From: Rhodococcus sp. HM1
GTDB lineage: Bacteria > Actinomycetota > Actinomycetes > Mycobacteriales > Mycobacteriaceae
Reading direction: 5' to 3'
Length of the DNA stretch: 64,000 bases
NCBI RefSeq assembly: GCF_023218075.1
Contig: NZ_JALPTB010000005.1
Span: 62,001-126,000 of the forward strand
Shown here in pieces: positions 23,526 to 32,060 of this stretch. The stretch's first letter is position 1. Each line of letters opens with the position of its first letter. The notes below the pieces were generated by a model. It did no database searches. It worked only from the letters and a program-made list of their open reading frames with translations, and was not told the DNA's origin. A program made the translations under genes and the position numbers.

Positions 23526-24074
23526 TCAGCAGCCCGGGACGGGAGCGCCGCCGCCCTGGATCGCGAGCAGCGTGCAGAAGGTGGTCGCGCTGACCTTCCA
23601 CGTGCCGTCCTGCTGGATGGCGTTGCCGGACTGGTCCGGAAGCACGGGAGCACCGTTCATGAGCAGCGTCCACTTGACGTCGGCGTTCTCCGGGTCGGAG
23701 AGGGTCACGCCCTCGACCGTCGCGGTCGTGGCCATGGCCTGCGGGTTCGATGTCATCGCTTCGAGCGTCGGCAGGAACACGTCGCCGTTCTCGACGAGCG
23801 CGGCACGCTCGGCCGGCGGGGTGGCGCCGTTGAAGAACGTGACGTAGGCGTTCGTGACGGCCTCGGTCGTCGCCGGATCCGCCGCTTCACCGGCTGCAGC
23901 CGCCGTGGTCGTCTCGGTGGCGGTGGCCTCGGTCGTCTCGGTCGTGGTGGTCGCCGTGGTCGTGGTGCTGTCGCTGGAGCTGTCGTCGTCGCTGCTGCAG
24001 CCCACGAGGGTGACGGCCGCAACCGCCACCATCCCGAAGGTGGCGACAGCACGACGGATGTTCGAAACGCGCAT
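23526..24074 (-). CDS. Secreted lipoprotein, MTB12-like
   Basis: A 182-residue lipoprotein: signal sequence with RR near the start and lipobox LVGC (Cys26), a long Thr/Ser/Glu/Ala-rich linker (about 30-70), then a globular domain with NAYVTFFNGATPPAERAALVENGDVF. The domain resembles the C-terminal part of the mycobacterial low-molecular-weight antigen MTB12. Two C-terminal cysteines (TFCTLL and PGC at the end) may bond. It is flanked by terminators and lacks the cluster operator, so it looks like an unrelated surface protein sitting inside the catabolic cluster. Bases 24075-24235 carry no recognisable gene. Confidence 0.78.
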   Translation of the reverse strand: MRVSNIRRAVATFGMVAVAAVTLVGCSSDDDSSSDSTTTTATTTTETTEATATETTTAAAAGEAADPATTEAVTNAYVTFFNGATPPAERAALVENGDVFLPTLEAMTSNPQAMATTATVEGVTLSDPENADVKWTLLMNGAPVLPDQSGNAIQQDGTWKVSATTFCTLLAIQGGGAPVPGC

Positions 24075-24235
24075 GACGGATCCTCTCCGGTGGACGAACC
24101 GGTTTCGTCCACCACTGTGTTGGAACTTCCCCCCAGGTCCCTGCGAGAGTACGTTGCCGACTCGCCCCGGGAAGGCCTTTTCGCCCCTCGAATTCCGTTG
24201 CCGTCCAGATGGTCCGGCAGCGGATGCGGGCGACG

Positions 24236-25018
24236 TTACTCGATCTTCGACTTCATCTCGTCCAGGTTCACCAGGATCGGGAATCCACCGACGCTCAGCG
24301 CGTTGCCGTGACCGGTCTGGTGGACGTCGAACACCGACTGGATGGCCGCGTAGAAGCCCTGCACGTCCAGGGTCTGATTGACGGCACGCTTGGCCTGCCG
24401 CAGCCCGAACGGAGGCATCGACGCGATCTTCGTCGCGAGTGCGCGGGTCTCCTCGTCGAGACGGTCGCGGGGCACGACCTTGTTGACCATCCCGGTCTGC
24501 TCGGCTTCGTGCGCGGTGACCGGGCGGCCCGTGAACAGGATCTCCTTGGCCTTGCGTGGACCGAGTTCCCATGTGTGCCCGTGGTATTCGACCCCGCCGA
24601 TTCCCATCAGGACGACGGGATCGGAGAAGGACGCGTCCTCGGACGCGATGATGAGGTCGCACGGCCAGCACAGCAGCAGCCCGCCGGCGATGCAGCGGCC
24701 CTGGACGGCGGCGATCGACGGCTTCGGGATGTTCCGCCAGCGCAACGAGTACTCGAGATAGCGGCGACTCTCGTTGGAGTAGATCAGTTCGAGCGTGATC
24801 TTCAGATCGTCGGGAACCTTGGTGCCGAGATCGTGTCCGGCGGAGAAGTGTTTGCCCTCCGCCCGCAAAACGATGACGGAGACGTCCGGGTCGGCGGCGG
24901 CACGCATCCAGGCGGCGTCGAGTTCGTCGAGCAACTCCGCGTTCTGGGCGTTGGCCGCCTCGGGACGGTTGAGCGTGATCGTGGCGATCTTGTCGGCTAC
25001 CTCGTACAGGATGTACAC
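24236..25018 (-). CDS. Crotonase-family protein without hydratase glutamates
   Basis: A 260-residue crotonase with HFSAGHDLG and GRCIAGGLLLCWPCD. The positions of the two hydratase glutamates hold Leu (GGLLL) and Val (FSDPVVLMG); GVEYHGHTWELGPRKAKE follows. This variant set is common in mycobacterial EchA proteins of unknown reaction, and some crotonases of steroid catabolism act as hydrolases or ring-openers. GTG 25018 lies ten bases after the preceding dehydrogenase stop, with GAGG ahead. Third gene of the operon from 27186, so it probably processes the product of dehydrogenase pair 2. Confidence 0.84.
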   Translation of the reverse strand: MYILYEVADKIATITLNRPEAANAQNAELLDELDAAWMRAAADPDVSVIVLRAEGKHFSAGHDLGTKVPDDLKITLELIYSNESRRYLEYSLRWRNIPKPSIAAVQGRCIAGGLLLCWPCDLIIASEDASFSDPVVLMGIGGVEYHGHTWELGPRKAKEILFTGRPVTAHEAEQTGMVNKVVPRDRLDEETRALATKIASMPPFGLRQAKRAVNQTLDVQGFYAAIQSVFDVHQTGHGNALSVGGFPILVNLDEMKSKIE

Positions 25019-25028
25019 GGCTGCAACC

Positions 25029-26204
25029 TCACCCCCGGGGAAGGCCGAGCACACGCTCGGCGACGATGGTCCTCTGAATCTCCGACGTACCACCGGCGAT
25101 GGTGCCCGCGAAACTGCGGACGTAACGCTCGAACCAGCCGGTCGAGAAGTGGTCGTTGTTCCAGGGATTGAACGGTGCCGTCCAGTTCGGGTGGACGAGA
25201 CCGTCCTCCCCCGCCGCGTCGAGTGCGTGTTCGGATGCGGACTGCACCGCTTCGGATCCGAGCAGCTTGAGCACCGACAGGGCCGCGACGTCCTGTTCAC
25301 CGCGGGCGGCCCGCGCCAGCGCGGCCGAACCCAGCAGCCGCAGGCTCTGCAGATCCATCGCGAGGGTCGCGTACCGATCGCGGTCGAGCACCGTGACCGG
25401 CCGGAAGTCCTCGACCAGATCCTGGAGGCGGTCCGCGAAACTGAGCCAGAGCAGCGTACGTTCGTGCCCCAGCGCGCCGTTCGCGACACCCCAGCCCCCG
25501 TTGAGTTCGCCGATCAGATTCTCCGCGGGCACCCGCACGTCCGTGAAGAAGACCTCGTTGAAGTCGAAGTCATCCGACGACGCGACCGAGGCGAACGGGC
25601 GCCGCACGACACCGGGTGTGTCCGTCGGAATCAACAGCACGCTGATTCCCTTGTGCTTGGGCGCATCCGGATCCGTCCGCACGAAGGTGAGGAGCACGTC
25701 CGCGTCGTGTGCGCCGGACGTCCAGACCTTCTGCCCGTTGACGACGAAGTGATCACCGTCGAGCACCGCCCTGGTGCGCAAACCCGCGAGATCGGATCCG
25801 GCGCCGGGTTCGCTCATGCCCAGTGCTGCGGTGATCTCCGCGCGCAGGATCGGAACGGCCCAGCGCTGCTTCTGTTCCGGCGTGCCGAACGACAGGATCG
25901 ACGCGGCGATGATCCCGAGTCCCTGCGGGTTGAAGCTGTGGTAGATCCGGCGGCGGGACAGTTCCTCGAGGTGCACGTACTGCTGCAGGATCGTGGCGTT
26001 GCGTCCACCGAACTCGGGCGGGTTGCCCGGCAGCAGCCAGCCGTTGTCGAACTGCAGCCGCTGCCACGGGCGGGCCCAGTCCGGCACATCCGCGCTCGAG
26101 CCGGGGCGGACGCCGGTGACGGCGCCGTCGGGCAGGTTCTCCTCGAGGAAGGCCACGAACTCGGCGCGGAAGTCCTCGACGTCGGCATCAAAGGTGAGTT
26201 GCAC
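25029..26204 (-). CDS. Acyl-CoA dehydrogenase, larger subunit of pair 2
   Basis: A 391-residue acyl-CoA dehydrogenase: GMSEPGAGSDLAGLRTRA, FVVNGQKVWTSGAHDAD, HKGISVLLIP, then the end FAGTIAGGTSEIQRTIVAERVLGLPRG. The GGTSEIQ tail is typical of the FAD-competent subunit in actinobacterial heteromeric dehydrogenases. GTG 26204 overlaps the preceding gene by 17 bases. It should pair with the product of 26188-27186 to oxidise a bulky acyl-CoA, passing electrons to ETF. Confidence 0.88.
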   Translation of the reverse strand: MQLTFDADVEDFRAEFVAFLEENLPDGAVTGVRPGSSADVPDWARPWQRLQFDNGWLLPGNPPEFGGRNATILQQYVHLEELSRRRIYHSFNPQGLGIIAASILSFGTPEQKQRWAVPILRAEITAALGMSEPGAGSDLAGLRTRAVLDGDHFVVNGQKVWTSGAHDADVLLTFVRTDPDAPKHKGISVLLIPTDTPGVVRRPFASVASSDDFDFNEVFFTDVRVPAENLIGELNGGWGVANGALGHERTLLWLSFADRLQDLVEDFRPVTVLDRDRYATLAMDLQSLRLLGSAALARAARGEQDVAALSVLKLLGSEAVQSASEHALDAAGEDGLVHPNWTAPFNPWNNDHFSTGWFERYVRSFAGTIAGGTSEIQRTIVAERVLGLPRG

Positions 26205-27186
26205 GGTACTCCTCGGCGATCAGCGCCCGATGCTCTGCCGCACCCCCGAGCAGATGCTCGCCGGCCTTGGCGCGCTTGAGCGCGAACTGAAGGTCGTTCT
26301 CCCAGGTGAATCCCATGGCACCGAACAGTTGGATGCCGTTGCGGAACACCACGGATTGGCATTCGCCCGCGGCGGCCTTGGCCATCGACGCGGCCACGCG
26401 CCGGCGGGGATCGTTCTCCGCGATCGTCAGGGCCGCGTAGTAGGCCAGCGCGCGTGCCCGTTCGATCGCAACGTGCATGTCGACGGCCTTGTGCTTGACC
26501 GCCTGGAACGAGCCGATCGGAACTCCGAACTGCTGACGTTCCCGGACGTGCCCGAGCACCATGTCGAGGATCCGTTGGCACGCACCGACGACGGTCAGCG
26601 CGAGCCCGGTCAGTGCCAGGTGGCGGGCCGGCTCCACGTCCACGTCGACGCGCCGGTCCTCGGAGATCCGGACTCCCCGGAACGCCACCTCGGCGAGGTG
26701 CAGCACCGGGTCGAAGACCGGGCTCCGTGCGACGACGGCCTGCTCGGCCGGCACGACGAACACCCCCGCCTCGGTGACGACGGCCAGCCGGTCGGCACGG
26801 TCGCCGTCGAGGACGTGGTGCGCGGTGCCGTCGAGGATCCACTCGTCGCCCTCGCGGCGCACGCCCACACCCTTGTAGATCGCGGCACCGGCGAGTCCGG
26901 CATCGTCGAACCCCGGTGCAAGAGGAGCGAACTGGGTCATCGTCGCGAGATAGGGAGTGGGGTCGGTCGCCCGGCCCAGCTCCTCGAGGACGATGGCGAG
27001 TTCGACCGTGGTGTCCGGGTCCGTCAGTTCGGTCCATCCGAGGTCGATGTAGGTCTTCCACAGAGGGGACGGGTCGGCGCCGCTGTCGACGATGTTGCGG
27101 ACCAGCGTGGGCGAGCATTCCTTGGCCGTGACCTCACGTACGGTCTTCTGCCATAGCCGCTGATCGGAGTCGAACTCGAAGAGCAT
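26188..27186 (-). CDS. Acyl-CoA dehydrogenase, smaller subunit of pair 2
   Basis: A 332-residue member with the helical N domain (FDSDQRLWQKTVREVTAKE), a beta domain with EGDEWILDGTAHHVLDGDRAD, and RERQQFGVPIGSFQAVKHKAVDMHVAIERARAL in the C domain. QLFGAMGFTWENDLQFALKRAKAGEHLLG ends it without the usual EGT motif. First gene of the minus operon; ATG 27186 is 46 bases from a perfect cluster operator. Pairs with the gene immediately downstream. Confidence 0.86.
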   Translation of the reverse strand: MLFEFDSDQRLWQKTVREVTAKECSPTLVRNIVDSGADPSPLWKTYIDLGWTELTDPDTTVELAIVLEELGRATDPTPYLATMTQFAPLAPGFDDAGLAGAAIYKGVGVRREGDEWILDGTAHHVLDGDRADRLAVVTEAGVFVVPAEQAVVARSPVFDPVLHLAEVAFRGVRISEDRRVDVDVEPARHLALTGLALTVVGACQRILDMVLGHVRERQQFGVPIGSFQAVKHKAVDMHVAIERARALAYYAALTIAENDPRRRVAASMAKAAAGECQSVVFRNGIQLFGAMGFTWENDLQFALKRAKAGEHLLGGAAEHRALIAEEYRATHL

Positions 27187-27230
27187 CCCGGCCTGCCTCC
27201 TTGGCTGAGCTGTGGTGCACGATGTCGATG

Positions 27231-27268
27231 CGAGAATAACATTCTCGCTTGACGAAAGTAATAGTCTC
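27231..27268. promoter_or_regulatory. Tandem palindromic operator between dehydrogenase pair 2 and the TetR gene
   Basis: A perfect GAGAAT-AAC-ATTCTC at 27232-27246 (extended by C/G on each side) and a weaker GAAAGT-AAT-AGTCTC at 27254-27268 (9 of 12). Centre distance is 22 bp, as at 835-870. The site serves the minus-strand dehydrogenase operon and probably the TetR gene, an arrangement expected of an autoregulated repressor. The rest of 27187-27366 shows no gene. Confidence 0.82.
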
Positions 27269-27366
27269 TATTTATCGGCGACACAGGTGCAGTCGGCGCA
27301 CTGCGCAAGGAAACTCTCCGGTACAGTTGCTCGCATGTTCGGTACACGTGTCACAGAACAGAGCCG

Positions 27367-28023
27367 GTGGTGACCGGCCCCAGCGAAGAGCCGGCCTGGA
27401 AGCAGCGCGCAGTCGAGCGCTCCATCAGGACCGCCAAGATCCGGGCCGAACAGCGAGTGCAGCGCTTCCTCGACGCGGCTCAGTCGATCATCGCCGAAAA
27501 GGGCAGCACGGATTTCACCGTGCAGGAGGTCGTGGACCGGTCCAAGCAGTCGCTGCGCAGCTTCTACCTGCAGTTCGACGGCAAGCACGAGCTGCTGCTC
27601 GCGCTCTTCGAGGACGCCCTCAGCCGCTCCGCCGACCAGATCCGCGCCGCGGCGTCCGGCCAGGACGCGCCGCTCGACCAGCTCCGCGTCGCGGTCGAGC
27701 TGCTGTTCGAGTTCTGCCGGCCCGACCCGAGCGCGCAGCGTCCGCTGTTCACCGACTTCGCCCCGCAGCTGCTGCTCACGCATCCCGCCGAGGTCAAGGT
27801 CGCGCACTCCTCGATGCTCGCGCTGTTCACCGAGCTGATGGAGAAGGTCGCCGCCTCCGGCGAGCTGCGCCCGGGCGCCAACCCGCGCCGACTGGCCGCG
27901 ATGACGATGCAGACCGTCATGTTCATCGCACAGTCCGCGGGCGCCCCCGACGACGCGACCATCAAGCCGATCTCGGCCGAGGAAGTCTGGACCTTCTGCT
28001 CCCGCGGATTCGCCGGTAACTGA
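27367..28023 (+). CDS. TetR-family regulator, candidate master repressor of the cluster
   Basis: A 218-residue TetR protein: basic N-terminal extension (about 1-25), HTH at about 35-80 (AQSIIAEKGSTDFTVQEVVDRSKQSLRSFYLQFDGKHELL), and a helical ligand domain (LRVAVELLFEFCRPDP, LLLTHPAEVKVAHSSMLALFTELME). It starts at GTG 27367 (GTG 27370 is equally possible; no strong ribosome site). It lies in the middle of the 45-kb cluster, with cluster palindromes both upstream (27232) and right after its stop (28036). Acyl-CoA-sensing TetR repressors of this sort control fatty acid and steroid genes; binding to GAGAAT-N3-ATTCTC is inferred from position only. Confidence 0.85.
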   Translation: MVTGPSEEPAWKQRAVERSIRTAKIRAEQRVQRFLDAAQSIIAEKGSTDFTVQEVVDRSKQSLRSFYLQFDGKHELLLALFEDALSRSADQIRAAASGQDAPLDQLRVAVELLFEFCRPDPSAQRPLFTDFAPQLLLTHPAEVKVAHSSMLALFTELMEKVAASGELRPGANPRRLAAMTMQTVMFIAQSAGAPDDATIKPISAEEVWTFCSRGFAGN

Positions 28024-28035
28024 GGAATCGTCGGC

Positions 28036-28074
28036 GAGAATCGTATTCTCAATCGGGGATAGTTCGCTTACACT
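28036..28074 (+). promoter_or_regulatory. Perfect operator plus -10 element of a probable leaderless promoter
   Basis: GAGAAT-CGT-ATTCTC at 28036-28050 and TACACT at 28069-28074. The GTG of the thioesterase gene begins seven bases after the -10, which is where transcription should start, and there is no ribosome site, so the mRNA is probably leaderless. The operator covers the -35 zone. Confidence 0.75.
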
Positions 28075-28080
28075 GGCGGC

Positions 28081-28917
28081 GTGCCCGATCTCTGGAACGA
28101 CCTTCTGGCCTGCCTCGAGCTGCGCGCCGACGCCTCGGCAGACCTTCCCGACAGCGACACCCCCGCGACATCGGCGGTGTTCGAGGGAACGAACCAGCAA
28201 CTCGAATACCACCGTTTGTTCGGCGGTCAACTCCTCGGCCAGTTCGTCCGCGCCGCGGAGGCCGCGTGCCCGACGAAGCGCATCAAGTCGCTGCACGCCC
28301 TGTTCCCCCGCGAGGGCAAGGCGTCGGAACCCGTCCGCTACGAGGTCACCCGCCAGCACGAGGGACGTTCGTTCGCCACGCTGAGCATCGTCGCGAGCCA
28401 GTCGTCGGGTGTCATCGGCACCGCGTCGGTCTCGATGCACGTGGGCGAGGACGGCCCCGAACTGCAGACCGTCGAGTCCGTTCCGCCGGTGCTCGGCGAG
28501 AACGACCGTGCCCGCGTCGACCTCATCCCGTGGGAGATCCGGACGACCGAGGATCTCAACTCGTACGAGTCCTCGCCGCCCGAGTACGAAATGTGGATGC
28601 GCACACCGGAAGTCGATCCCGCGCTGGCCCCGGCCCTGACCGCGTACGCAACCGATCTGACCCTCATCGGAACCGCCCTGCGACCGCTCGAGGGCCTGGC
28701 CCAGACCGGCAACGGCACCGTCTTCACCTCGGCCGTCACCTCCCACACCCTGTGGTTCCATCGTCCGTTCCGCACCGACGAATGGCTGCTGGTGCGTCAG
28801 CACAGCCCGCTCATCGCCCACGGCCGGTGCTTCGGCCGGGGCGACGTGCTCGACGAGAAGGGGACGCTCGTCGCCTCCTTCGCACAGGAAGCCCTGCTCC
28901 GCCTGCCCCGCCCCTGA
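28081..28917 (+). CDS. Acyl-CoA thioesterase II (TesB-like)
   Basis: A 278-residue double-hotdog thioesterase. The N-terminal hotdog has RLFGGQLLGQFVRAA and SLHALFPREGKASEPVRYEV; the C-terminal hotdog has TSAVTSHTLWFHRPFRTDEWLLVRQHSPLIAHGRCFGRGDVLDEKGTLVAS, matching TesB order and length. It hydrolyses acyl-CoA to free acid and CoA in the cytosol and may relieve CoA trapping when an intermediate cannot be processed. GTG 28081 is probably the first transcribed codon. The next gene follows after 16 bases. Confidence 0.88.
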   Translation: MPDLWNDLLACLELRADASADLPDSDTPATSAVFEGTNQQLEYHRLFGGQLLGQFVRAAEAACPTKRIKSLHALFPREGKASEPVRYEVTRQHEGRSFATLSIVASQSSGVIGTASVSMHVGEDGPELQTVESVPPVLGENDRARVDLIPWEIRTTEDLNSYESSPPEYEMWMRTPEVDPALAPALTAYATDLTLIGTALRPLEGLAQTGNGTVFTSAVTSHTLWFHRPFRTDEWLLVRQHSPLIAHGRCFGRGDVLDEKGTLVASFAQEALLRLPRP

Positions 28918-28933
28918 CTCGATCGAGGTTCCG

Positions 28934-30013
28934 TTGGATCCGAAAGCCTTGTCCGACACCGCTGTCGGCGTATCCGTGCCGGAACACACGTACCGGGTGG
29001 TCCAGTGGGCCACCGGCAACATCGGCACGCGTGCCCTGCGCGGGGTCATCGGGCATCCGAACCTGGAATTAGCCGGGCTGTACGTCCACACACCGGAGAA
29101 GGCCGGTCGCGACGCCGGCGACCTCTGCGGCACGGACCCGACCGGCATCACCGCGACCACGGACATCGACGACGTTCTCGCACTCGGCGCGGACTGTGTG
29201 CTGTACATGCCGCGCCTGTTCGATCTCGACGAGGTGTGCCGAATCCTCGCCTCCGGCAGCAACATCGTCACCACCCGCGGCGAGTTCCACCATCCGACGG
29301 CGATGGATCCGTCGGCCCGCGCCGAGGTCGAAGACGCGTGCGCGCTCGGCGGCACGTCGATCCACAGCACCGGAAGCAGCCCGGGATTCGTCACCGAGGC
29401 ACTGCCGTTCGTACTCACCTCGATCCAGCGCAAGCTCGACCGGCTCGCGATCGACGAGTACGCCGACCTCTCGCAGCGCAATTCACCCGGAATCCTGTTC
29501 GATATCATGGGTTTCGGTCGCGAGCCCGCCACCTTCGAGGACTACCGCATCGACCACATCCGGTCGAACTTCGGCCCGTCGCTGCACTCGGTCGCCGACG
29601 CACTCGGGCTGCGGTTCGATTCCGTCGAAGCCCACGGCGAATTCGCCACGGCACGCACGCAGGTCATCATCGCGGCGGGCACAGTCGAGCCGGGTACCGT
29701 TGCCGCACAGCGGATCACGGTCGCAGGTATGCGCGACGGACGAGCGCTCCTCCGGTTCCGCGCGACCTGGTACTGCACCACCGACGTCGACGTCGACTGG
29801 GACATCCGTCCGACGGGATGGCACATCGACGTCGCCGGCGATGCACCGCTCGACATCGACATCCGCTTCCCGATCCCCTTGGAGCGGATGAGCGCCGTGT
29901 CCCCCTCCTACACCGCGAACCGGGCGGTGAACGCCGTGCCGGTGGTGTGCGCGGCGGCGCCGGGCATCCGCACCACCGCCGAGCTGCCGCAGGTGCTCGC
30001 CGCCCTGGGGTGA
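28934..30013 (+). CDS. NAD(P)-dependent DapB-like oxidoreductase
   Basis: A 359-residue protein of the dihydrodipicolinate-reductase N-domain family. The Rossmann motif WATGNIGTRALRGVIGHP is at about 25-42, followed by LAGLYVHTPEKAGRDAGDLCG. A central SIHSTGSSPGFVTEALPFVL segment and a C-terminal alpha/beta domain complete it. Many actinobacterial catabolic loci hold such genes; characterised relatives include 2,4-diaminopentanoate dehydrogenase, but the substrate here is unknown. The TTG start has GAGG at the right distance; GTG 28976 is an alternative. It ends ten bases before the convergent MeaB gene. Confidence 0.78.
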   Translation: MDPKALSDTAVGVSVPEHTYRVVQWATGNIGTRALRGVIGHPNLELAGLYVHTPEKAGRDAGDLCGTDPTGITATTDIDDVLALGADCVLYMPRLFDLDEVCRILASGSNIVTTRGEFHHPTAMDPSARAEVEDACALGGTSIHSTGSSPGFVTEALPFVLTSIQRKLDRLAIDEYADLSQRNSPGILFDIMGFGREPATFEDYRIDHIRSNFGPSLHSVADALGLRFDSVEAHGEFATARTQVIIAAGTVEPGTVAAQRITVAGMRDGRALLRFRATWYCTTDVDVDWDIRPTGWHIDVAGDAPLDIDIRFPIPLERMSAVSPSYTANRAVNAVPVVCAAAPGIRTTAELPQVLAALG

Positions 30014-30022
30014 GCGAAAACC

Positions 30023-30886
30023 TCAGGGACGGCCGAGCAGCCGCGCGGCCGCGCTGTACGGATCGGTGCTCCCGTCCGCGACCGCGGCGGCCAGATCGTC
30101 GAGTTCCGGCAGCGAACGCAGCTGCGACAGGGCCAGGGACAGGATCTGGGACCGTGCCCGGGCGGCGCGGCGTTCCCCGCTGTCGGCGCGCTGATGCAGT
30201 TCGATCGCATCCATCAGCGCGTCGACGCCCTCGCCCTTCGACGCGACGAGCATGAGGATCGGAACGTCCGTCTCCGCCTTCAGATCCCGGACCGTCCGAT
30301 CGGCGCCCTCGCGGTCCGCCTTGTTCACCACGAGCAGGTCGGCGACCTCGAGCAGACCGGCCTTCGCGGCCTGGATCGCGTCGCCGCCACCGGGGTTGAG
30401 GAGCACGACCGTCGGATCGGCGACCGCCGCGATCTCGATCTCGGACTGTCCGACCCCGACGCTCTCGAGCAGCACCACGTCGTAGCCGAGTGCGGCGAGC
30501 AAGCGGATCGCGGCGGGTACCGCGGCGGACAGGCCGCCGAGATGGCCGCGCGCCGCGAGCGAACGGATCAGCACATCGGGGTCGTTGACGTGGGCGGCCA
30601 TGCGGATCCGGTCGCCGAGCAGCGCTCCCCCGCTGTACGGGGAGGACGGGTCGACGGCGAGCACCGCGACCCGGAACCCGCGCTCGCGGTATGCGGTGAC
30701 GAGCACACCGACGGTCGTCGACTTGCCGGCGCCGGGTGGTCCGGTCACCCCGACCACCCGCACGGGCACCGGGTCGATGGCGGCGAGCACCTCGTCGCGC
30801 CGGTCGTCCTCGACCATCGTCAGCAGCCGTCCCGCCGCGCGCACGGACCCGGTGCGCGCGGCGGCGAGAAGATCGTCGATCGTCAC
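30023..30886 (-). CDS. meaB: MeaB/ArgK-family GTPase (chaperone of B12-dependent mutase)
   Basis: A 287-residue G3E P-loop GTPase: Walker A GPPGAGKST (50-58), AVDPSSPYSGGALLGDRIRM, LLESVGVGQSE (E-S in place of the usual E-T-VGVGQSE) and the base motif NKADRE. MeaB proteins load and protect adenosylcobalamin in mutases. The mutase they would serve is the split enzyme at 42545-44523, 12 kb away but under the same operator. It lies 34 bases behind the thiolase in the ligase-thiolase-MeaB operon starting at 33492. The family usually is about 320 residues; the N terminus is short. Confidence 0.9.
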   Translation of the reverse strand: MTIDDLLAAARTGSVRAAGRLLTMVEDDRRDEVLAAIDPVPVRVVGVTGPPGAGKSTTVGVLVTAYRERGFRVAVLAVDPSSPYSGGALLGDRIRMAAHVNDPDVLIRSLAARGHLGGLSAAVPAAIRLLAALGYDVVLLESVGVGQSEIEIAAVADPTVVLLNPGGGDAIQAAKAGLLEVADLLVVNKADREGADRTVRDLKAETDVPILMLVASKGEGVDALMDAIELHQRADSGERRAARARSQILSLALSQLRSLPELDDLAAAVADGSTDPYSAAARLLGRP

Positions 30887-30920
30887 GGCGCACCGGACCC
30901 GTTGCTCGTTGCTGCGGCTG

Positions 30921-32060
30921 TCACGGAGCGGGCACCTCGATGACCGTGGCCGAGCCCATACCTCCGCCCGCGCACATCGCGGCCACGCCGACTCCGCCGC
31001 CGCGGCGGCGCAGTTCGTGCACCAGGGTCACGAGCATGCGCGCCCCGGTCGCGGCGACCGGGTGCCCGAGACCGCAGCCGCTGCCGCTGACGTTGACCTT
31101 GTCGGGATCGATGTCGAGGAGCTTGATGGTCGCCACGCACATCGCGGCGAACGCCTCGTTGATCTCGAACAGGTCGACGTCGCAGAAGGTCATGCCGGCG
31201 CGACGCAGCGCCTTCGGGATCGCTTGCACCGGAGCGAGTCCGGTGCGGGCGGGATCGACCGCGACCGACGCCCACGACCGGATGTAGCCGAGTGCGGGCA
31301 GGCCGAGGCTGTCGCTCGCGATCGCGAGGGCCGCGGCGGCGTCGTTCGCGCCGCACGCGTTGCCGGCGGTGATGCTGAAACCTTCGATCTCCGGGTGCAG
31401 GACCTTGAGGGAGGCAAGCTTCTCGAGGGTGGTGTCGCGGCGCGGATGCTCGTCGACGGCGAACAACCCGTGCGGGGTCTCGATCGGGACGATCTCCTCC
31501 TTGAACCGGCCCTCGTCGATGGCGGCGATCGCGTTGCGGTGCGAGCGCAGCGCCCACGCGTCCATCTCCTCGCGGGTCACACCGGCCTCGACGGCCGCGT
31601 TCCAGCCGACGGTGATGGACATGTCGCGGTTGGGGGCGTCCGGGCGGTCCGGGTGGGTCGGCGAGTTCCACGGCACCCAGTCCTCACCGGAGCGCATCAG
31701 GGAGCGCGGCGACGTGGAGGCCGAGTTCACGCCACCGGCGATGATCAGCTGGTCCATGCCCGCCTTGATGCTCGCCGCGGCGGTCTGGACCGCGGACTGC
31801 CCGGCCGCGCAGTGCCGGTTCAGTGCCAGACCCGGCACGTCGGTCAGTCCCGCCGTGATCGCGGCGTGGCGGGCGATCACGCCGCCGCCGTAGAGCCCTT
31901 CGCCGAGGATGACGTCGTCGATCGCCTTCGGGTCGAGGTCCTTCGCGGTCTCGGCCACGATGTGGTTCGCGAGGTCGAACGCGCTGGTGTCGCGGAGCGT
32001 GCCCTTGACGGCCGTACCGATCGGGGTGCGCAGCGCGGAGACGATGACGGCTTCAGGCAT
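30921..32060 (-). CDS. Thiolase (acetyl-CoA C-acyltransferase)
   Basis: A 379-residue thiolase with nucleophile Cys84 in NRHCAAGQSA, NEAFAAMCVATIKLL, the histidine in GLGHPVAATGARM and the second Cys in MCAGGGMGSA. Several features (RSLMRSGEDWVPWNSP, ITAGNACGANDAAAAL) set it apart from the thiolase at 6265, so the two probably handle different 3-ketoacyl-CoAs. The start overlaps the ligase stop by eight bases. It cleaves a ketoacyl-CoA at the end of one beta-oxidation round. Confidence 0.9.
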   Translation of the reverse strand: MPEAVIVSALRTPIGTAVKGTLRDTSAFDLANHIVAETAKDLDPKAIDDVILGEGLYGGGVIARHAAITAGLTDVPGLALNRHCAAGQSAVQTAAASIKAGMDQLIIAGGVNSASTSPRSLMRSGEDWVPWNSPTHPDRPDAPNRDMSITVGWNAAVEAGVTREEMDAWALRSHRNAIAAIDEGRFKEEIVPIETPHGLFAVDEHPRRDTTLEKLASLKVLHPEIEGFSITAGNACGANDAAAALAIASDSLGLPALGYIRSWASVAVDPARTGLAPVQAIPKALRRAGMTFCDVDLFEINEAFAAMCVATIKLLDIDPDKVNVSGSGCGLGHPVAATGARMLVTLVHELRRRGGGVGVAAMCAGGGMGSATVIEVPAP

